Shown here: piece after piece, positions 45,121 through 53,984 of the stretch | How the letters are laid out: every line of letters begins with the position of its first letter | How positions within the stretch are numbered: the first letter of the stretch is position 1 | Assembly: GCF_947489565.1 (NCBI RefSeq) | Contig: NZ_CANLEA010000011.1 | Location: forward strand, 1 to 64,000 | DNA: 64,000 bases | Reading direction: 5' to 3' | DNA from: an uncultured Kordia sp. | GTDB taxonomy: Bacteria > Bacteroidota > Bacteroidia > Flavobacteriales > Flavobacteriaceae | The notes under the pieces: model-generated | Told to the model about the DNA's origin: nothing | The model's database searches: none | What the model saw: only the letters and a program-made list of their open reading frames with translations | Position numbers and translations under genes: made by a program

Positions 45121-47538
45121 TTATTCCGCTTCACTGTACTTCAGCAAGATGCGAAGTTCATTATACGAAAAATCCGTGCCTGCAATTTGTTTGAGTTCAT
45201 TAAGGTCTTCAAACGTATTATTTTTAATGATTTCCAGTCCTTTCATTACTTTTTCTTCGGGTAGTATTTCGGTAATATCTAACACACCTTCCACAACATA
45301 ATGACCCAAATGTCCTAGAATTGTAGAAGCTGCCAAAGCTCTTTTTTCTGCAATTTCATTCACGGAAAAACCTTCTTTAAAAAAATCGAATGAAATCTCT
45401 TTGGTGTTTTTCTTCTCTACTTCAATTACCACTTCTTCCTGTTTTGGTGTCAAATTATGTTTTGCGGAATATTCTTTTATAATTTCTAAAATTTCTTCCC
45501 CATATTTTTCAACACGTACTTTTCCCATACCGTGTATTTTTCTGAGTTGTTTTGGTGTCGCAGGCAACAATTCGCACATTTCAAATAATGATTTTTGCGT
45601 GAATATTTGAAATGGTGGAATGTCTTCTGAATTCGAAACACTCAACCTAAATAATCGTAAATCTTCAAACAATTCTTCATGCGTTGTCGAAGTGGCTATG
45701 GCACGTTTTACAACTTTAATTTCTGAAACTTCTAAGATGGAATTTGCGCGTATTTTTAAATAGTTTTCTGTTAAAAAATTATCGGATAACGCTTTTAAAA
45801 TTTTAGTTTTAATCGCCAATTTATCTTCTAAATCTTTCAATTGTTTTTCAATATCTTTTGATACCGCTTGATTGTCTGTTGCAAATGTAAATGTTTCTAA
45901 AACCGCTGATATATGCTGTGCTGTTTGTGCTTTAAAATACGCAATTGCTTTTTTGAAACGTGCTTGAATCGTTGCAGCTTCTTCAGGATTTTCAACAGCT
46001 TCTGCTAAAGATTCTAATTGTTTTTTGAACGAATTATTAATCTTAAGCAAAGGAATAATTCCTTCTTCTCTAAGAGTTTTTAGCGGCGGCAAAATATTTC
46101 CAGAAAGCGTATTTGTGTTCTTATAATATATATCCGTCAATCTTTTTATGGGATGTAAAAAGTCATGATAATCAAATACTTCGCCCATTAAATCTAACTG
46201 ATACGCTTTTTTAGAAGCTTTCAAATCGGCTTCATTGGGTTCGTTTTCTTCTAGCTGTTCTGTAAATGTATTTACCGTAGCATCATTAATGATACTTGCT
46301 GCTTTTATCGGAGTTTTTAGTACAATACCTTCTAAAGTTTTACACCTGCTCAGTGCTACATATATTTGTCCGTGTGCAAAAGAAGCTTCTGCGTCAATGA
46401 TAGCTTTATCAAAGGTTAAACCTTGGCTTTTATGAATCGTAATTGCCCACGCCAATCGCAATGGAATTTGCGTATATGTTCCTTCAATCGCATTAGAAAT
46501 TTCCTTTGTTTCTTTATTGAGTGTATATTTTATATTCTCCCAAGTTTCATAGGTGGTTTCAATAATATCGTCTTCCGAACATTTTACAGTTACAGTGTCT
46601 TTATCTAAGTAAATAACAGTGCCAATTTTTCCGTTGTAATACCGCTTTTCAAGTGAACTATCATTTTTAATAAACATAACTTGTGCGCCTTCTTTAAGGA
46701 CTAAGTTTTCACTATTTGGATATATTTTTTCATTAAAATCTCCCGAAATACTGGCAGTATAAGTGCTTTCTTGAGTGCCTAAATTGTCTAATTCTTTCTG
46801 ATTGATAGCATCTGCACGATTATTATGCGTAGTAAGCGTAATGTAGCCATCTTCTTTTGTAGGATTAAAATCTGGCGAATATTGTTTGTTTAGAATTTCA
46901 GCAGAAGCGTTCGAAAGTTTATTGTTACGAATTTCATTAAGAATTGCTATAAATGCTTGATTTTGCTGTCGATAAATATATTTTAATTCTATCGCTAAAA
47001 TTGCTGCTTTTTGATAGGCAATACTGCTAAAAAAATACGCTGTTTTATAGTAATCTTTTAATAACTGCCATTCATTTGGACGCACCACTGGAGAAAGCTG
47101 TTGCAGATCACCAATTAATAGCAATTGTACTCCACCAAAAGGTTTTGTATTATTTTTATACCTACACAATACGTCATTAATACCATCTAAAACATCGGCA
47201 CGTACCATACTAATTTCATCAATAATAACAAGATCTAATGATTTTATAATATCGATTTTCGTCTTGCTAAATTTTCGCTGAACGTTTGTGGTTTTTCCAG
47301 TAGCATTTGGAATAAAAGGCTCAAAAGGCAATTGGAAAAATGAGTGAATCGTTACTCCTTTTGCATTTATAGCCGCAACACCTGTAGGCGCCACGACAAC
47401 CAATCTTTTTAAGGATGTGGCTTTTATTTTGTGCAAAAAAGTGGTTTTACCAGTACCTGCTTTACCTGTTAGAAATAAGTTCCTATTTGTTTTTTCTATA
47501 AAATCAAATGCTAAGTCTAGCTCTTTATTAATTCCCAT
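45121..47538 (-). CDS. PIF1/RecD-like helicase with HRDC and C-terminal HTH domain
   Basis: The 805-residue protein has a superfamily 1 helicase core: Walker A GKAGTGKTTFL near residue 23, DEISMVRADVLD (Walker B), GGVQLLLIGDLQQLSPV and AWAITIHKSQGLTFDKA (motif V/VI). The last 200 residues hold an HRDC domain (FQIFTQKSLFEMCELLPATP and RKIHGMGKVRVEKYGEEIL) and an HTH_40-type helix-turn-helix (FFKEGFSVNEIAEKRALAAS). It probably unwinds DNA during replication or repair. The domain combination is common in Bacteroidota. Single gene. Confidence 0.92.
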   Translation of the reverse strand: MGINKELDLAFDFIEKTNRNLFLTGKAGTGKTTFLHKIKATSLKRLVVVAPTGVAAINAKGVTIHSFFQLPFEPFIPNATGKTTNVQRKFSKTKIDIIKSLDLVIIDEISMVRADVLDGINDVLCRYKNNTKPFGGVQLLLIGDLQQLSPVVRPNEWQLLKDYYKTAYFFSSIAYQKAAILAIELKYIYRQQNQAFIAILNEIRNNKLSNASAEILNKQYSPDFNPTKEDGYITLTTHNNRADAINQKELDNLGTQESTYTASISGDFNEKIYPNSENLVLKEGAQVMFIKNDSSLEKRYYNGKIGTVIYLDKDTVTVKCSEDDIIETTYETWENIKYTLNKETKEISNAIEGTYTQIPLRLAWAITIHKSQGLTFDKAIIDAEASFAHGQIYVALSRCKTLEGIVLKTPIKAASIINDATVNTFTEQLEENEPNEADLKASKKAYQLDLMGEVFDYHDFLHPIKRLTDIYYKNTNTLSGNILPPLKTLREEGIIPLLKINNSFKKQLESLAEAVENPEEAATIQARFKKAIAYFKAQTAQHISAVLETFTFATDNQAVSKDIEKQLKDLEDKLAIKTKILKALSDNFLTENYLKIRANSILEVSEIKVVKRAIATSTTHEELFEDLRLFRLSVSNSEDIPPFQIFTQKSLFEMCELLPATPKQLRKIHGMGKVRVEKYGEEILEIIKEYSAKHNLTPKQEEVVIEVEKKNTKEISFDFFKEGFSVNEIAEKRALAASTILGHLGHYVVEGVLDITEILPEEKVMKGLEIIKNNTFEDLNELKQIAGTDFSYNELRILLKYSEAE

Positions 47539-47956
47539 AAGATATTTCTTGCTTTAAAGGTAAAAAATAGAATGTATAGGTTTTTGTTTAAAAATTAAAT
47601 ATATAAGAATTCTGTTGTATAAAACGTACGCTAATAAGTTATTTCGAAAAATATGATTTCAACAGAAGAAATAAGGCAACAAAGATTGCTGTTTTTACTA
47701 ACGATAATAAAGCGTTGTTGGTCATAGAAAATGTTTAAAAAGATACTTTACAACGAAGAAGTATTTGTAAATTAAGGAAACGTACAGGAAGAAAAAGCCT
47801 TTCATAAGACGTTTAAAAAATAACGAGATTCCAAAAGAGTAAACCTTTTAGCCATAAATCTTCAAAATATAACGACTGTTTTCTTAATAAAACCTTAAGA
47901 AATACCCATTTTCGTTTCGGTTTTGTTAATTTGCAGGACAAAAACTTAACAATTTT
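47539..47956. other. 418-bp gap, possibly a decayed gene
   Basis: No intact gene is seen. Short in-frame runs with ordinary codon use occur on the plus strand, for example from ATG 47654 (MISTEEIRQQRLLFL, then stop) and from about 47731 (MFKKILYNEEVFVN, then stop). They are separated by stops, which could be a degraded reading frame. No terminal repeats of a mobile element are visible. The last part, near 47926-47935, holds TTAATTTG, a one-mismatch -7 box for the hydrolase gene. Confidence 0.35.
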
Positions 47957-48814
47957 ATGAAGCTGTATCCAATTAAGGCTGGAAACTTTAAACTAGATGG
48001 CGGTGCCATGTTTGGCGTAGTTCCAAAATCTTTATGGCAACGTACCAATCCTGCAGATGCAAATAATATGATTGATATTGCAGCGCGCTGTTTGCTCATT
48101 GAAGATGGTGATCGTCTTATTTTGATAGATACTGGCATGGGAAACAAGCAAAGCGATAAGTTTTATGGATATTATCACCTTTGGGGCGATGATTCTATTG
48201 AAAAATCACTGAAAGAATACGGTTTCCACAAAGATGATGTGACCGATGTATTTATGACGCATTTGCATTTTGATCATTGTGGTGGAAGTATTCAATGGAA
48301 CAAAGACAGAACAGGTTACGAACCAGCTTTTAAAAATGCGCGTTTTTGGAGCAATGAAAATCACTGGCAATGGGCTACCATTCCTAACAGGCGTGAAAAA
48401 GCTTCCTTTCTTAAAGAAAACATCATTCCTATGGAAGAAAGTGGTCACCTCAACTTTATTGCACAACCAAAACTAGATATTTTAGAAAAATCGGCGCTTG
48501 GTTTTGATGTGTTTTTTGCCAATGGTCATACCGAAAAACAAATGATTCCAATGATTCATTACAACGGAAAAACCATTTGTTTTATGGCTGACTTATTACC
48601 TACCGTTGGACATTTACCAATTCCGTTTGTCATGGGATATGACACAAGACCTTTGCTAACTTTAGATGAAAAAGAAAAATTTCTCAACATGGCTGCAGAT
48701 AACAATTTCTATCTGTTCCTAGAACATGATGCACATAACGAAATCATTACGGTAAAACATACTGAAAAAGGTGTACGCCTTCATGAAGTTTTTACTTGTA
48801 ACGAACTATTATAA
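47957..48814 (+). CDS. MBL-fold metallo-hydrolase
   Basis: The 285-residue enzyme has the metallo-beta-lactamase fold: RCLLIEDGDRLILIDTGMG strand pair, the HxHxDH zinc motif in FMTHLHFDHCGGS, a further His in FANGHTEKQM, and a final HD-containing FLEHDAHNE. Members hydrolyse lactones, thioesters or phosphoesters; the substrate is unknown. Quorum-quenching lactonases share this layout, but that is not evidence. It is 30 bp upstream of the S8 peptidase gene and may be co-transcribed. Confidence 0.88.
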   Translation: MKLYPIKAGNFKLDGGAMFGVVPKSLWQRTNPADANNMIDIAARCLLIEDGDRLILIDTGMGNKQSDKFYGYYHLWGDDSIEKSLKEYGFHKDDVTDVFMTHLHFDHCGGSIQWNKDRTGYEPAFKNARFWSNENHWQWATIPNRREKASFLKENIIPMEESGHLNFIAQPKLDILEKSALGFDVFFANGHTEKQMIPMIHYNGKTICFMADLLPTVGHLPIPFVMGYDTRPLLTLDEKEKFLNMAADNNFYLFLEHDAHNEIITVKHTEKGVRLHEVFTCNELL

Positions 48815-48844
48815 ATACACAATTTTTTATATAACACTGGAATA

Positions 48845-50470
48845 ATGAAATTAATAAAACCCTCAATTTTCGCTGCGTCTTTGCTAGTTTTAGCAAGCTG
48901 CGGAAGCTCAACAGCACCCATTTTATCAACTCCGATTGAAAATATTGATGCAACTCCTTTAAAAGAGAGTGCACTTACCAAGGAAGAAATGAAATCTTGG
49001 GGACACAAAGATTTAGTTACTGATACCATTCCTGGAATGAGTGTTGACAAAGCCTATGCAGAAATTGTCAAAGGAAGAAAAGGAAAGAAAGTCATCGTAG
49101 CAGTTTTAGACTCTGGAATTGATATTGATCATGAAGATTTGGACGGAGTTATCTGGACCAATTCCAAAGAAATTGCAAACAATGGAAAAGACGATGATAA
49201 AAATGGATATATAGACGATATTCATGGTTGGAACTTTTTAGGTGATTCTTATAATGAAAATCTAGAAAAAGTACGAATCATAAAAAAAGGAGAAAGTCAT
49301 CCTGATTATGCTGCAGCAAAATCAGAAATAGAAGCAGATTATAATAAATATAACGCTGGAAAAACAAGAATGGATATGATTTCTTCTCGTGTAAAACAAG
49401 CCAACGCTGCTCTAAAAAAGCACTTTAAAAAGGACAGCTATACATTAGAAGAAATAAAAGCTATTGAAGCACCAGATGAGTCTTTATCTGAGCATATTTT
49501 TGTTGCAAAAAGTATTTTAGGTGGCGCAAATTTTGAAAATTTAGACGAAGCTGAAAAAGAAATTGACGAAAACATAACATCAATAACGGAACGTTTAAAC
49601 TATCATTTAAATGCAGATTTTAATGGAAGAACACCTGTAGGTGACAATCCATATGATATTACAGATACAAATTACGGAAATGGAAATGTAAAACATACTG
49701 TAAAAACAGAATCTCACGGAACGCACGTAGCCGGAATTATTGCTGCAGAACGTAATAACGGAAAAGGAATGAACGGTGTAGCAAATAATGTAGAAATTAT
49801 GGCAGTACGTATGGTTCCAAATGGTGACGAGTATGATAAAGATGTGGCTTTAGCCATTCGTTATGCTGTTGATAATGGTGCTAGAGTTATCAATGCTAGT
49901 TTTGGAAAATATTTCTCTCAAAACAATCAATGGGTTCGTGATGCAATCGCTTACGCGGGAAAAAACAATGTACTTATTGTAAAAGCTGCTGGAAATGAAA
50001 ATATAAATCTTGATACGAAAGCAGTATTTCCAAACGATCAAACGCTTACTGGTACAGAAGTATCCGATACATTTTTAACGGTTGGTTCATTACAAAACAA
50101 GTATGGTTCACAAATGGTTTCAGGTTTTTCTAATTATGGAAACGATAATGTAGATGTTTTTGCGCCAGGATCTAGTATTTATTCTACATTTCCAGAAAAC
50201 GAATACAAAGCTATTAGTGGAACTTCTATGGCGGCGCCAGGTGTTTCTGGAATTGCAGCATTAATCATGTCTCAATATCCAAAACTAACAGCTGCACAAG
50301 TAAAGAAAATCATCATGCAATCTGGACTTTCTGTAAACAGAGATGTTGTTGTAGATCAATCAAAAGGAGCCATGCCATTTTCACAAGCTTCAAAAACAGG
50401 GAAAATAGCAAATGCATACAACGCTCTTATTTTAGCTGATAAAGTAAGCAGAGGAAAAGTAAAATTGTAA
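48845..50470 (+). CDS. S8 (subtilisin-like) lipoprotein peptidase
   Basis: The 541-residue protein has a lipoprotein signal (LLVLASC followed by GSS). The catalytic triad is intact: Asp89 in VAVLDSGIDIDHEDL, His291 in SHGTHVAGII and Ser461 in GTSMAAPGVSG. A charged helical insertion of about 200 residues lies between Asp and His, longer than in classical subtilisins, as in many Bacteroidota S8 enzymes. There is no T9SS tail. It is probably anchored in the outer membrane. It is co-oriented with an M1 peptidase 25 bp downstream, forming a peptide-degradation pair. Confidence 0.92.
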   Translation: MKLIKPSIFAASLLVLASCGSSTAPILSTPIENIDATPLKESALTKEEMKSWGHKDLVTDTIPGMSVDKAYAEIVKGRKGKKVIVAVLDSGIDIDHEDLDGVIWTNSKEIANNGKDDDKNGYIDDIHGWNFLGDSYNENLEKVRIIKKGESHPDYAAAKSEIEADYNKYNAGKTRMDMISSRVKQANAALKKHFKKDSYTLEEIKAIEAPDESLSEHIFVAKSILGGANFENLDEAEKEIDENITSITERLNYHLNADFNGRTPVGDNPYDITDTNYGNGNVKHTVKTESHGTHVAGIIAAERNNGKGMNGVANNVEIMAVRMVPNGDEYDKDVALAIRYAVDNGARVINASFGKYFSQNNQWVRDAIAYAGKNNVLIVKAAGNENINLDTKAVFPNDQTLTGTEVSDTFLTVGSLQNKYGSQMVSGFSNYGNDNVDVFAPGSSIYSTFPENEYKAISGTSMAAPGVSGIAALIMSQYPKLTAAQVKKIIMQSGLSVNRDVVVDQSKGAMPFSQASKTGKIANAYNALILADKVSRGKVKL

Positions 50471-50495
50471 TCATCAATTATAATCAGTAAAACAC

Positions 50496-52334
50496 ATGAA
50501 AATTTTTAGTAAACTAAGTATTCTTGTCGCAGTGGCATTTGTAGCATGCAAGCCGCAACAAGAAACTATGAGTGGAGAAAAAAATAGAACATCTTATAGT
50601 ACTTCGCCAACCTATTGGCAGCAAAAGGTAAACTATGAAATGGAAATTGATATGAATGTAAATACATATCAATACACAGGAACACAAAAATTAGTCTACA
50701 CAAACAATTCTCCTGATGTTTTAGATAAGGTATATTATCATTTATATTTTAATGCGTTTCAGCCTGGAAGTGAGATGGATGTCCGTTCGAGAACAATTCA
50801 AGATCCAGATGGAAGAGTTGGTGATCGTATTAGCAAGCTTTCTGACTCAGAAATTGGGTACTTAAAAGTAAATTCTTTAACTCAGAATGGACGAAAATTA
50901 ACTCATTCTACAGAAGGAACTATTTTAGAAGTTACTTTGGCAAAACCTATTTTACCTGGCGCTTCTGCTACGTTTGATATGAATTTTGAAGGACAAGTTC
51001 CTGTACAAATTCGTCGTTCTGGTAGAAACAATAGTGAAGGTGTTGCTTTGTCAATGACGCAATGGTATCCTAAAATGGCCGAATACGATTTTGAAGGTTG
51101 GCATACGCCTCCATACATTGGAAGAGAGTTTCACGGTGTTTGGGGAGATTTTGATGTAAAAATTACTATTGATAAAAGCTTTATTATTGGTGGAACAGGA
51201 TACTTACAAAATCCAAATGAAATTGGGTATGGTTATGAAACTGGAACTGTAAAAAGACCTGACACTGATAAACTTACATGGCATTTTAAAGCGCCAAATG
51301 TACACGACTTTACATGGGCTGCCGATCCTGATTTTGTACATGATACGCATGAAGGTGCCAATGGTGTAACACTTCACTTTTTATACAAAAACGATCCAGC
51401 AATCAAAGAAAACTGGAAAGAATTACAGTATAAAACTGCTGAAATGTTAGTGTATTTTAATGAATATATTGGACAATATCCGTACAAACAATATTCTGTA
51501 ATTCAAGGTGGTGATGGCGGAATGGAATATGCTATGTGTACGTTAATTACTGGAAAAAGAAGATTAAGTAGTTTGATAGGTGTAACAGCTCACGAATTGG
51601 CACATACATGGTTTCAATTTTTATTGGCAACCAATGAATCTAAGCACGAATGGATGGATGAAGGATTTACAACGTATATTTCTAACCGTTGTATGAATCA
51701 TATTATGGATCAAAATAGAGATAATCCACACAAAGGTTCATACAGTTCTTATTACAGACTTGTAAAATCTGGTGTTGAGCAACCGCTTACTACACATGCA
51801 GATCGTTATCAATATAACAGAGCATATAGTGTTTCTGCATATAGTAAAGGTGCTATTTTCTTAGCGCAACTAGAATATGTTATTGGAAAAGAAAATTTAG
51901 AAAAAACACTAAAAAAGTACTTTAACGATTTCAAATTCAAACATCCTACGCCAAATGACATCAAAAGAACTGCTGAAAAAGTCTCAGGAATTCATTTAGA
52001 TTGGTATTTAACGGACTGGGCGCAAACCACCAATACAATTGATTACGGAGTAAAAGAAATCAGCGGAAACAAGGTTATTTTAGAGCGTATCGGATTAATG
52101 CCAATGCCTATAGACATTACGGTAAATTATGCAGATGGTTCTAGTGAAGAATTTTACATTCCGTTACGTATGATGCGAAGTAAAAAACCAACGACTGCAA
52201 CTCTAAAAGCAGATTGGGCTTGGGCATATCCAACTTATACTTTAGAAACCAACAAAACGGTAAAAAGTGTAGAAATTGATCCATCGGAATTGATGGCAGA
52301 TGTCAATAGAGAAAACAATATTGCACAACAATAA
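50496..52334 (+). CDS. M1-family zinc metallopeptidase, lipoprotein
   Basis: The 612-residue protein has a lipoprotein signal (VAVAFVACKPQ) and an M1 aminopeptidase fold. The substrate anchor GGMEYAMCTLITG (the GxMEN variant) is present. The zinc site is H366-E367-LA-H370 in TAHELAHTWFQ, with E389 in WMDEGFTTY giving HExxH-18-E, and the Tyr in RAYSVSAYSKGA. It removes N-terminal residues from peptides, probably extracytoplasmically. It follows the S8 protease, and a strong terminator closes the unit. Confidence 0.92.
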   Translation: MKIFSKLSILVAVAFVACKPQQETMSGEKNRTSYSTSPTYWQQKVNYEMEIDMNVNTYQYTGTQKLVYTNNSPDVLDKVYYHLYFNAFQPGSEMDVRSRTIQDPDGRVGDRISKLSDSEIGYLKVNSLTQNGRKLTHSTEGTILEVTLAKPILPGASATFDMNFEGQVPVQIRRSGRNNSEGVALSMTQWYPKMAEYDFEGWHTPPYIGREFHGVWGDFDVKITIDKSFIIGGTGYLQNPNEIGYGYETGTVKRPDTDKLTWHFKAPNVHDFTWAADPDFVHDTHEGANGVTLHFLYKNDPAIKENWKELQYKTAEMLVYFNEYIGQYPYKQYSVIQGGDGGMEYAMCTLITGKRRLSSLIGVTAHELAHTWFQFLLATNESKHEWMDEGFTTYISNRCMNHIMDQNRDNPHKGSYSSYYRLVKSGVEQPLTTHADRYQYNRAYSVSAYSKGAIFLAQLEYVIGKENLEKTLKKYFNDFKFKHPTPNDIKRTAEKVSGIHLDWYLTDWAQTTNTIDYGVKEISGNKVILERIGLMPMPIDITVNYADGSSEEFYIPLRMMRSKKPTTATLKADWAWAYPTYTLETNKTVKSVEIDPSELMADVNRENNIAQQ

Positions 52335-52353
52335 AGAAAACAATTCTTATCAT

Positions 52354-52395
52354 AAAAAAGCGAGATCATGTCTACTATGATCTCGCTTTTTTTGT
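52354..52395. terminator. Bidirectional intrinsic terminator
   Basis: AAAAAGCGAGATCAT pairs with ATGATCTCGCTTTTTT around GTCTACT. A and T runs on both sides let it serve the M1 peptidase and the convergent repressor gene. Confidence 0.9.
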
Positions 52396-52412
52396 GAATT
52401 ATTAGTTGCGTT

Positions 52413-53216
52413 TTAATTTTTCTGTCGAAGTGCATTTTCTAGCAATACAATCTTGCTTTCTAAATCATGTAGTCTATCATAAACATCTACTGGTTCTGGC
52501 ATCTGTTTCGATGCAAACATGGTTACATACCAAACTTCCATAATTTCCTCTGCATTGATGGTATATGTTGGATAATTTCCATCTTTATTATCTGACTTTA
52601 AAATGAGTTTTCCGCGTTCTTCTATTCTATTAATAACACGTTTCAGCACAATTCCGTCATTACGACTTACAATTACGTATACACGACCATCTTTTACATC
52701 ATTTAAATCTTCTACATACTTACCAAAAACTAGATCGCCATCAAAAAATGTACGTACCATAGAGTTTCCTTGAACTTCAAAACAACGATACGTTCCGTTT
52801 GTTAAATGTGGCATACTAAACGAAGGCAAGGTTTCAATATAGCCTGCATCACCATAACCGTCTAAATAACCTGCGCGAGCTTTAATAGGAACATACACTA
52901 CATTTTCTTCTCCTTCTTGATTTACAGCAACTACTTGTGGAATTCCAGCATATGTTTGAAAATCTTTTGTTTCAGATTTAAACATCTGTGAGTTCATGCC
53001 AAACAAATAATCAGGATTGATGTCAAATTCTTTAATAATACTCGTCAATAAATCGTAGCCTGGTTTCGTTCTTTTTCTTGATCCATCGCCTTGTGGCCTA
53101 CCATTGGTAATGCTATCTATAGTGGTACTCGTTACGCCAATTCGTTTGGAAAATGAGTTATTATTAAGGCGAAAATGATCAATGATCTGCTTTATTTTTT
53201 CATGTATTCCTTCCAT
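52413..53216 (-). CDS. XRE-family repressor with LexA/CI-type S24 peptidase domain
   Basis: The 267-residue protein has an N-terminal Cro/CI helix-turn-helix (FSKRIGVTSTTIDSITNG, residues 22-39), a linker, and an S24 domain. The catalytic dyad is visible: Ser152 in EVQGNSMVRTF and Lys192 in DGIVLKRV. An Ala115-Gly116 bond in IKARAGYLDG lies 36 residues before the Ser, the spacing of LexA/CI self-cleavage sites. A RecA-stimulated autoproteolytic repressor is therefore plausible. It is not canonical LexA, whose HTH is winged. It faces the phage-like genes, and its start is 18 bp from promoter P1, suggesting autoregulation. The C-terminal heptads (DRLHDLESKIVLLENAL) look like a dimer coiled coil. 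Confidence 0.88.
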   Translation of the reverse strand: MEGIHEKIKQIIDHFRLNNNSFSKRIGVTSTTIDSITNGRPQGDGSRKRTKPGYDLLTSIIKEFDINPDYLFGMNSQMFKSETKDFQTYAGIPQVVAVNQEGEENVVYVPIKARAGYLDGYGDAGYIETLPSFSMPHLTNGTYRCFEVQGNSMVRTFFDGDLVFGKYVEDLNDVKDGRVYVIVSRNDGIVLKRVINRIEERGKLILKSDNKDGNYPTYTINAEEIMEVWYVTMFASKQMPEPVDVYDRLHDLESKIVLLENALRQKN

Positions 53217-53233
53217 ATCTCTCTCAATAATTT

Positions 53234-53308
53234 AAACATTTTACAAAATATTTCTGTTTTATGTTTGAAATATTCTGTAATTTGTTTATATTTGTACTGT
53301 AATTTGTT
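53234..53308 (+). promoter_or_regulatory. Promoter P1 with paired 12-mer candidate operators
   Basis: TTTG at 53264-53267 and TATATTTG at 53287-53294 are 19 bp apart, an excellent -33/-7 pair. CTGTAATTTGTT occurs at 53275-53286 and again at 53297-53308 (22 bp pitch), straddling the -7 box. AAACATTTTACAAAATATT at 53234-53252 repeats at P3 (59767). It is next to the XRE-S24 repressor start and reads toward the 51-residue gene. Confidence 0.75.
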
Positions 53309-53487
53309 GCTAATATATGAATTTTTATTGAAAATCAAACATTTGTGAGTATAAATATCGATTTTATTCTTCAAAAATACATAAAAAGCTACAGAATATA
53401 GACTGACGGTTACGTATTTGAGTGCAAAAACTCATACACGATTTAAAAAAAGATATAGTAGAAAATAATACCTAATAATATACAAAC

Positions 53488-53643
53488 ATGAAAAGAAGTA
53501 AAGAGCTATTAGACAAAAGAAAAAAATTCATTCACAACTACGTAGAAGACAATTCTGCAAAACAAATGAAAGTAATTATCAACGAATTGGTTGATAGATT
53601 GTTCATTTCAGAAAAGACGATATATAATATTTTAAAGCAATAA
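53488..53643 (+). CDS. 51-aa basic protein, putative HTH
   Basis: The frame starts MKRSKELLDKRKKFIHNYVE and ends in a probable helix-turn-helix (ELVDRLFISEKTIYNILKQ). The basic N-terminal half and the short length suggest a small DNA-binding regulator. It is the first gene after P1 and is followed by a strong terminator, as expected for a short regulatory transcript. No family is recognised. Confidence 0.65.
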   Translation: MKRSKELLDKRKKFIHNYVEDNSAKQMKVIINELVDRLFISEKTIYNILKQ

Positions 53644-53683
53644 TTCAGCTAGTCACTCAACACGCATTAAAGTATATATATCT

Positions 53684-53722
53684 GGAAAACTCCTTTTGTT
53701 AGGTAAAGGAGTTTTCCTTTTT
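53684..53722 (+). terminator. Intrinsic terminator after the 51-aa gene
   Basis: GGAAAACTCCTTT pairs with AAAGGAGTTTTCC around TGTTAGGT and is followed by TTTTT. It is 41 bp after the stop codon. Confidence 0.9.
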
Positions 53723-53822
53723 AAAAAAATATAAATGTATCCTGCAGTGAATACGGTTATTGTTATATGAAACATAAGTTCTTAGGGTTAGTTATTCATA
53801 TTCATTTAACAACAACGTATTC

Positions 53823-53852
53823 AAAAAATCCCTTCGTGTAAGGGATTTTTTT
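53823..53852 (+). terminator. Second intrinsic terminator in the same gap
   Basis: AAAAAATCCCTT pairs with AAGGGATTTTTTT around CGTGT. Only about 100 bp separate it from the previous terminator, with no gene of useful length between; the gap 53644-53984 is otherwise empty apart from a weak promoter-like TTTG-N16-TTTATTTG at 53910-53937. Confidence 0.85.
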
Positions 53853-53984
53853 GTTAGTACTCAAAACAATCAGTTTAGATATGAATTATAGAATCTGTTA
53901 AAAATCTAATTTGTAGGTTTATTCCTTAATTTATTTGTAAATTGAAAGTAATATACTTCAATTATAAACCATAACACTTTTACC

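Noticed and set aside
52413-53216. Canonical LexA SOS repressor
   Set aside because: The N-terminus is a Cro/CI-type HTH with a long linker, not the LexA winged helix, and the gene sits beside phage-like genes. A CI-like repressor fits better.
53192-53374. 60-codon minus-strand frame upstream of the repressor
   Set aside because: It overlaps the P1 promoter block and the start of the repressor, is Lys/Tyr/Asn-rich and has no support.
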